In this document: piece by piece, positions 7,396 to 9,726 of the stretch
Layout of the letters: every line of letters begins with the position of its first letter
Position numbering within the stretch: position 1 is the stretch's first letter
Assembly (NCBI GenBank): GCA_963616135.1
Contig: CAVEJT010000035.1
Span: 1-9,726, forward strand
Length of the DNA stretch: 9,726 nucleotides
Direction of reading: 5' to 3'
From: UMGS1613 sp963616135
GTDB taxonomy: Bacteria; Bacillota_I; Bacilli_A; RF39; UBA660
Notes under the pieces: generated by a model
Database searches by the model: none
Seen by the model: only the letters and a program-made list of their open reading frames with translations
What the model was told of the DNA's origin: nothing
Program-made: the position numbers and the translations under genes

Positions 7396-7414
7396 ATATA
7401 CAATACTTGTATAT
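7396..7414. repeat. 19-bp dyad in the divergent promoter region
   Basis: Perfect 8-bp arms ATATACAA and TTGTATAT around a 3-bp centre. The right arm contains the -35 of the scpA promoter, and the dyad ends 9 bp from the weak -35 of the Tad-like operon. It could be a shared operator, although short palindromes arise easily in AT-rich DNA. Confidence 0.4.
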
Positions 7415-7435
7415 TTTCTAAAAATACTTTATAAT
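7407..7435 (+). promoter_or_regulatory. Promoter of scpA-scpB
   Basis: TTGTAT (7407-7412), 17-bp spacer and consensus TATAAT (7430-7435). The predicted start at about 7442 falls on the Shine-Dalgarno itself (GGAG 7442-7445), so the leader would be only about 8-11 nt. Confidence 0.7.
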
Positions 7436-7449
7436 ACTTATGGAGTGAT

Positions 7450-8175
7450 ATGATGAAATACGAAGTAAATATAAATGAATTTGAAGGCCCACTAGATTTA
7501 TTACTTCATTTAATAAAAAAATCCAATATAAGTATAAATGAAATTAGTATAGATGAAATTACTAAACAATATTTAGAATATATAAATAAAATGGAAGAAT
7601 TAAATTTGGATATTGCTAGCGAATACTTAGTTATGGCAGCAGAACTCATAGAAATTAAGTCATTTTCTCTTCTACCACGTCAAGAAATTGAAGAAGATGA
7701 ATTTGAAGAAGATCCAAAAGAAAAGTTAATAAAAAGATTATTAGAATATGAACAATATAAAAACTTAACTGGTACATTTAAAGAATTAGAAGAATATAGA
7801 AAAGAAATTTATACTAAAGAACCAGATAATATGCTTGAGTATAAAGATTCTAATGACAATATTGATTATGGAGTAGATTTAAACGATTTAATTGAAGCTT
7901 TTTCTAAATTTTTAAAAGAAAAAGAATTAGATAAACCATTAGCTACCAAAGTATCAACTAAAGAATATAGTGTCGGTAAAAGAAGTTTTGAAATAAGAAA
8001 TATTTTGAAGAAAAAGAAAAAAATAGAATTCAGTGAACTTTTTGATATATGTACTAAAGAATATGTAGTAGTTACTTTCTTAGCTATACTTGCTATGTCA
8101 AGAAAGCAAGAAATAGATATTGAACAAGAAAGTAATTTTAAAAATATAATAATTAAAGAAAAAGGTGTTAAATAA
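7450..8175 (+). CDS. scpA: ScpA, segregation and condensation protein A (kleisin)
   Basis: ScpA is the kleisin that bridges the two heads of the Smc dimer and binds ScpB, forming the bacterial condensin needed for chromosome compaction and segregation. The 241-aa length is normal. Family signatures are FEGPLDLLLHLI (11-22) and YLVMAAELIEIKSFSLLP (59-76), which form the N-terminal Smc-neck-binding helical domain. An acidic linker follows (about 80-165), and a C-terminal winged helix (about 175-241, with VVTFLAILAMSRKQEI) contacts the Smc head. Two adjacent ATGs (7450 and 7453) compete: GGAG at 7442-7445 is 4 nt from the first and 7 nt from the second, so translation may begin at 7453. The stop overlaps the scpB start by 1 nt. 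Confidence 0.96.
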   Translation: MMKYEVNINEFEGPLDLLLHLIKKSNISINEISIDEITKQYLEYINKMEELNLDIASEYLVMAAELIEIKSFSLLPRQEIEEDEFEEDPKEKLIKRLLEYEQYKNLTGTFKELEEYRKEIYTKEPDNMLEYKDSNDNIDYGVDLNDLIEAFSKFLKEKELDKPLATKVSTKEYSVGKRSFEIRNILKKKKKIEFSELFDICTKEYVVVTFLAILAMSRKQEIDIEQESNFKNIIIKEKGVK

Positions 8176-8744
8176 TGGATGAAATAAAAGCAGTTATAGA
8201 AGGTTTGTTATTTATAAGTGGTGAAGATGGACTTACTTTAGATGAAATTACTAAAATAGTAGAATTAGATAAAGAAGAAGTTAAAAAAGTTATAAAAGAT
8301 TTATATAATGATTATGAAAATATAAATAGAGGAATGCATATAGAATATTTAGGAGAACACTTCAAATTAACTACAAAAGCAAAACACAAAGAATACTATA
8401 AAAAATTGGTAGCAGAAGAAGAAAGTTCTAATTTAAGTCAATCATCACTTGAGACTTTAGCAATCATCGCATACAATGGTCCAATAACTAGAACAGATAT
8501 AGATGAGTTAAGAGGAGTTAATAGTTCATATGTAATTAGAAAACTATTGTTAAAGGGATTAATTGAAGAAGTTGGAAGAGCTGATAGTGCTGGAAAACCA
8601 AGACTTTACAATATAACAAATAAGTTTTTAGATTATTTTGGGCTTGGAAGTGTTGAGGAATTACCTGAAATAAAAATCGAGAAAAATAATACATTAGATG
8701 ATGAACAAAACTTATTTGAATCAAAATATAAAGAAGAAATTTAA
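8175..8744 (+). CDS. scpB: ScpB, segregation and condensation protein B
   Basis: ScpB is the dimeric winged-helix (kite) partner that binds ScpA in the Smc complex. The 189-aa length is typical. An N-terminal winged helix (1-75, starting MDEIKAVIEGLLFISGEDGL) is followed by the highly conserved second one, with LETLAIIAYNGPITRTDID (92-110), RGVNSS (113-118), GRADSAGKPRLY (134-145) and FLDYFGLGSVEELP (151-164). The tail to 189 is acidic and variable. The ATG shares one base with the scpA stop (TAATG) and has AAAGGTG within scpA as its Shine-Dalgarno, so the two subunits are translationally coupled, fitting their joint complex. No clear terminator follows before the tRNA gene. Confidence 0.97.
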   Translation: MDEIKAVIEGLLFISGEDGLTLDEITKIVELDKEEVKKVIKDLYNDYENINRGMHIEYLGEHFKLTTKAKHKEYYKKLVAEEESSNLSQSSLETLAIIAYNGPITRTDIDELRGVNSSYVIRKLLLKGLIEEVGRADSAGKPRLYNITNKFLDYFGLGSVEELPEIKIEKNNTLDDEQNLFESKYKEEI

Positions 8745-8772
8745 AAAATATATATTAAATTATGTTATTTTA

Positions 8773-8781
8773 TGATATAAT
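8773..8781 (+). promoter_or_regulatory. Extended -10 promoter of tRNA-Leu
   Basis: TGA-TATAAT (8773-8781) is an extended -10 element. The hexamer 17 bp upstream (TATTAA, 8753-8758) is a poor -35. The predicted start is near 8788, four bases before the mature tRNA. Confidence 0.65.
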
Positions 8782-8791
8782 TTAATTACTT

Positions 8792-8878
8792 GCCTGTGTG
8801 GTGAAATTGGTAGACGCGTTGGACTCAAAATCCAATGATAGCAATATCGTGTCGGTTCGAGTCCGACCACAGGCACCA
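8792..8878 (+). tRNA. tRNA-Leu (anticodon CAA)
   Basis: All arms can be drawn. The acceptor pairs GCCTGTG (8792-8798) with CACAGGC (8868-8874), then discriminator A and encoded CCA (8876-8878). The anticodon stem TTGGA/TCCAA encloses CTCAAAA, with anticodon CAA at 8826-8828, reading UUG. A class II variable arm, GATA-GCAA-TATC, is typical of tRNA-Leu. The T-arm GTCGG-TTCGAGT-CCGAC is perfect. The 3' end lies inside a 32-bp sequence repeated 739 bp downstream, so the gene is a likely integration target that remained intact. Confidence 0.97.
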
Positions 8879-8905
8879 GATTGATAGTTACTCGAACTTT
8901 TCGAG
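8874..8905 (+). repeat. 32-bp direct repeat, copy 1 (candidate att site at tRNA-Leu 3' end)
   Basis: Identical over 32 bp to 9613-9644. It begins with the tRNA's last five bases (CACCA) and ends in the hairpin CTCGAA-CTT-TTCGAG (8891-8905). In this copy the hairpin extends to 8 bp (TACTCGAA/TTCGAGTA). Overlap with a tRNA 3' end is the hallmark of tyrosine-recombinase attachment sites, although only five tRNA bases are shared here. Confidence 0.65.
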
Positions 8906-8919
8906 TAGTGATAAATATT

Positions 8920-8945
8920 AACTAGAAGTACCGTCTAGTTTTTTT
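8920..8945 (+). terminator. Intrinsic terminator after tRNA-Leu
   Basis: AACTAGA (8920-8926), 7-nt loop, TCTAGTT (8934-8940), then five more T. It should end the tRNA-Leu transcript. The following ORF starts 27 nt later with no good promoter between, so that ORF may depend on read-through. Confidence 0.82.
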
Positions 8946-8972
8946 GTTATTATAAGGAAAGTGAGGAGTTTT

Positions 8973-9191
8973 ATGAAGGAAGTAAAAATATTAGAAGTTG
9001 AAAAGGAAGTTTTAAAAAGAATCGATATGATATGTAGATTTGCTTGCGCAAATGGGCAATTATTAGAAATTCATTGGGTAGAACACAAAAAATATGGAAG
9101 GTACAAAGGAAAAATTAAAAATGTGTTAAATAAAGAAAGTTATCAAAATAGAAGATTACTTTCTTTTTTATTGTCTAAAGAAGATAAATAA
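8973..9191 (+). CDS. Small basic protein of unknown function
   Basis: A 72-aa product from ATG at 8973, with GAGGAG 4 nt upstream. A GTG at 8961 in frame overlaps that Shine-Dalgarno and is less likely. The protein has a charged helical start (MKEVKILEVEKEVLKRIDM), two Cys (C21, C25), the phrase ANGQLLEIHWVEHKKYGRYK (26-45) and a basic C-terminal half ending SKEDK. There is no signal peptide or membrane helix. I do not recognise the family. Its position directly behind the tRNA terminator, inside the repeat-bracketed segment, suggests accessory DNA. A small regulator or recombination accessory protein is possible, but nothing in the sequence proves it. It could also be a degraded remnant. Confidence 0.55.
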   Translation: MKEVKILEVEKEVLKRIDMICRFACANGQLLEIHWVEHKKYGRYKGKIKNVLNKESYQNRRLLSFLLSKEDK

Positions 9192-9195
9192 AATA

Positions 9196-9224
9196 TTGAT
9201 TTTATCTAATATTTGTGTTATATT
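9196..9224 (+). promoter_or_regulatory. Promoter of the putative antitoxin RNA
   Basis: TTGATT (9196-9201), 17-bp spacer, TATATT (9219-9224) with TG one base upstream (extended -10). Predicted start is near 9231. A second -10, TATAAT at 9247-9252, would give a start at G9259 but lacks a clear -35. Either start lies upstream of the same terminator. Confidence 0.62.
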
Positions 9225-9252
9225 AAATATGTCAAGGAAACTTGCATATAAT

Positions 9253-9297
9253 AAAAAAGGATACATTTTGATTGGTCGAATCAAATGCAATCCCTTT
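9253..9297 (-). terminator. Intrinsic terminator of the toxin mRNA
   Basis: On the minus strand AAAGGGAT...TTTGATT (9297-9276) pairs, with small bulges, with AATCAAA...ATCCTTT around the loop CGACC, followed by a T run (9258-9253). The stem closest to the loop is a perfect TTTGATT/AATCAAA. Confidence 0.72.
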
Positions 9298-9307
9298 ATA
9301 TAGGATA

Positions 9308-9347
9308 GCATCTGAAATCACATAGTTGTGAAATCAGATGCGTTTTT
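9308..9347 (+). terminator. Intrinsic terminator of the antitoxin RNA
   Basis: GCATCTGA (9308-9315) and TCAGATGC (9334-9341) form an 8-bp outer stem. A 2x2 AA internal loop leads to TCACA/TGTGA around the loop TAGT. G and five T follow (9342-9347). Confidence 0.85.
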
Positions 9348-9425
9348 CTATTTAACTAGTAATAATATTATTATAGCAAGTAGAAGTAATATAATAACAT
9401 ATTGAGATAATTCCCTTTTAGTCAT
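9348..9425 (-). CDS. Putative type I toxin, 25-aa hydrophobic peptide
   Basis: ATG at 9425-9423, TAG at 9350-9348. The peptide begins MTKRELSQY and continues with an uninterrupted run of Val, Ile, Leu and one Ala (residues 10-24) ending in Lys: a single short membrane helix with charged ends. This is the plan of type I toxins (Fst, TxpA, BsrG, Ldr classes), which insert in the membrane and depolarise or disturb it. The Shine-Dalgarno AAAGGGGTGA (9440-9431) is 5 nt away and is trapped in a stem-loop. It has its own near-consensus promoter, its own terminator and a convergent antisense transcript. I cannot assign it to a named toxin family. A non-toxic membrane microprotein is the main alternative. 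Confidence 0.72.
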   Translation of the reverse strand: MTKRELSQYVIILLLLAIIILLLVK

Positions 9426-9434
9426 GAATATCAC

Positions 9435-9467
9435 CCCTTTCTTTTATTAATCTAATAATCGAAAGGG
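9435..9467 (-). promoter_or_regulatory. Stem-loop hiding the toxin Shine-Dalgarno
   Basis: In the toxin mRNA, CCCTTTC (9467-9461) pairs with GAAAGGG (9441-9435), part of the Shine-Dalgarno. Inside, TTATTA (9458-9453) pairs with TAATAA (9449-9444) around GAT, with a small GA/AA internal loop. The 13 base pairs would block ribosome entry in the full-length mRNA, a common safety device of type I toxin messages. Confidence 0.75.
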
Positions 9468-9502
9468 AAAGCATCTGATATATTTCAAATGTATCCATTA
9501 AC

Positions 9503-9531
9503 ATTATATCAAACTTATGTTCTTATATCAA
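9503..9531 (-). promoter_or_regulatory. Strong promoter of the toxin mRNA
   Basis: Minus strand TTGATA (9531-9526), 17-bp spacer, TATAAT (9508-9503) with TG one base upstream. Predicted start at G9496-G9495 makes the RNA begin with GGATACATTTGA, which is complementary to the message's own 3' end (9271-9259). Confidence 0.82.
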
Positions 9532-9540
9532 TAGTATATA

Positions 9541-9569
9541 TTGATTTTTTTATTTATTTAATTTATAAT
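9541..9569 (+). promoter_or_regulatory. Promoter directed rightward through the second repeat
   Basis: TTGATT (9541-9546), 17-bp spacer, TATAAT (9564-9569). Predicted start is near 9576. It is divergent from the toxin promoter, with the two -35 boxes 9 bp apart. No ORF follows inside the window, so it drives either a structured RNA or a gene beyond the edge. Confidence 0.65.
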
Positions 9570-9575
9570 GTTAAT

Positions 9576-9726
9576 AGAAAGAGAACAACGTTCGTAAGTT
9601 GTGGTTTTACCACACCAGATTGATAGTTACTCGAACTTTTCGAGATAATATAAAAACTACTTGCAAATTAATGAAATGCACCCTTTAGGGTAGACATTTA
9701 TAAAAAAACTAGTTTGTGCTAGAACA
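9576..9726 (+). other. Hairpin-rich non-coding stretch, possible leader or small RNA (continues past window)
   Basis: No credible ORF on either strand. In order the plus strand holds ACAAC/GTTGT with loop GTTCGTAA (9585-9602), the overlapping alternative GTGGT-TTT-ACCAC (9601-9613), the repeat hairpin CTCGAA-CTT-TTCGAG (9630-9644), and ACCC-TTTA-GGGT. The first part loosely imitates a tRNA T-arm followed by an end in ACCA, but it does not fold as a tRNA. I recognise no known riboswitch or structural RNA. Confidence 0.35.
9613..9644 (+). repeat. 32-bp direct repeat, copy 2 (candidate distal att site)
   Basis: Identical to 8874-8905, including the CACCA that in copy 1 is the tRNA 3' end. No tRNA remnant can be recognised upstream of it, and identity stops sharply on both sides, as expected at an attachment-site duplication. 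Confidence 0.65.

Larger units (their letters stand above)
9231..9347 (+). ncRNA. Putative type I antitoxin RNA (about 90-117 nt)
   Basis: A promoter-to-terminator unit without a credible ORF, convergent with the toxin gene. It would start with a short hairpin CAAG-GAAA-CTTG (9233-9244), continue into an imperfect hairpin (about 9259-9293) and end in the terminator at 9308-9347. It is fully complementary to the toxin mRNA 3' part (about 9255-9347) and stops 1 nt before the toxin's stop codon. GCATCTGA (9308-9315) also matches the complement of TCAGATGC in the toxin leader, and TCAAATG (9281-9287) matches that of the toxin 5' end. This is the logic of Bacillota type I antitoxins such as RatA or SR4. 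Transcription is inferred. Confidence 0.62.
8874..9644. mobile_element. Candidate miniature tRNA-Leu-associated island bracketed by direct repeats
   Basis: The two 32-bp repeats enclose 707 bp holding one small ORF and a probable type I toxin-antitoxin locus. No integrase or transposase is present inside. It could be a deletion remnant, a non-autonomous island moved by a recombinase encoded elsewhere, or the left segment of a tandem array that continues past the window. The repeats and gene content are seen directly; mobility is inferred. Confidence 0.4.

Noticed and set aside
7335..7403. 23-residue N-terminal extension of the 516-aa membrane protein from a TTG
   Set aside because: There is no Shine-Dalgarno before 7403, and it would begin upstream of the likely promoter, whereas ATG 7334 has AGGAAGG at good spacing.
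8536..8724. Minus-strand open frame of 62 codons
   Set aside because: It is antisense to the conserved C-terminal half of scpB and has no family features.
8887..8909. Terminator formed by the hairpin directly behind the tRNA
   Set aside because: The stem is good, but no T run follows; the true terminator is at 8920-8945.
8885..8910. XerCD dif site
   Set aside because: The dyad arms and centre do not resemble dif core sequences, and the centre is only 3 bp.
9585..9617. Degenerate tRNA ending in ACCA before the second repeat
   Set aside because: The T-arm-like loop has 8 nt, the conserved 53-61 pair is missing, and no anticodon or D-arm remnant lies upstream.
9690..9718. Minus-strand terminator formed by CTAG/CTAG and a T run
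   Set aside because: The stem is only 4 bp with a 6-nt loop, and no minus-strand gene end is visible in the window.
9576..9726. Known structural RNA (RNase P RNA, tmRNA, SRP RNA, T-box leader)
   Set aside because: No diagnostic conserved segments such as the T-box sequence or RNase P core motifs are visible.
1..9726. CRISPR array or transposase
   Set aside because: No regularly spaced repeat series and no transposase or integrase reading frame are present on either strand.

Overview
The window is strongly AT-rich and looks like a low-GC Bacillota chromosome, probably from a gut-type Bacilli or Clostridia lineage. This rests on base composition, sigma-A-like promoters, strong Shine-Dalgarno sites, scpA-scpB, and a Tad-like pilus locus with no secretin gene in view. 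TGA ends one gene and Trp is TGG throughout, so the standard stop code fits.

Left part (1-7334, minus strand): a Tad/Flp-type (type IVc) pilus or secretion locus. In transcription order it holds a 516-aa polytopic membrane protein with a large outer domain; a secreted, C-terminally anchored Cys-containing protein; a TadE-like bitopic protein; a CpaB/RcpC-like SAF-domain protein; a TadA/CpaF ATPase; TadB- and TadC-like platform proteins; and a tiny Flp-like prepilin with its own near-consensus promoter. A small hairpin-plus-T-run lies at the pilin stop codon. It is followed by a truncated gene with a TTG start for a multi-spanning membrane protein resembling GT-C glycosyltransferase-type proteins. 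No prepilin peptidase, TadZ or secretin gene is in view.

Middle (7335-8878): a divergent promoter region with a 19-bp dyad, then scpA-scpB (condensin partners of Smc) with 1-nt overlap, then a tRNA-Leu(CAA) gene with encoded CCA.

Right part (8874-9726): an accessory patch beginning exactly at the tRNA-Leu 3' end. Two identical 32-bp direct repeats (8874-8905 and 9613-9644), the first containing the tRNA's terminal CACCA, bracket about 0.7 kb. The bracketed DNA holds a small ORF of unknown function and what reads as an unannotated type I toxin-antitoxin locus. That locus comprises a 25-aa hydrophobic peptide on the minus strand (9348-9425) with a strong promoter, a Shine-Dalgarno sequestered in a stem-loop, and an intrinsic terminator, plus a convergent plus-strand RNA (about 9231-9347) whose terminator abuts the toxin stop codon. 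Short repeats would let the toxin mRNA 5' and 3' ends pair with each other and with the antitoxin RNA. The patch may be a miniature integrase-less island or the left end of a larger tRNA-Leu-targeted element. A further promoter at 9541-9569 points through the second repeat into hairpin-rich sequence that leaves the window.
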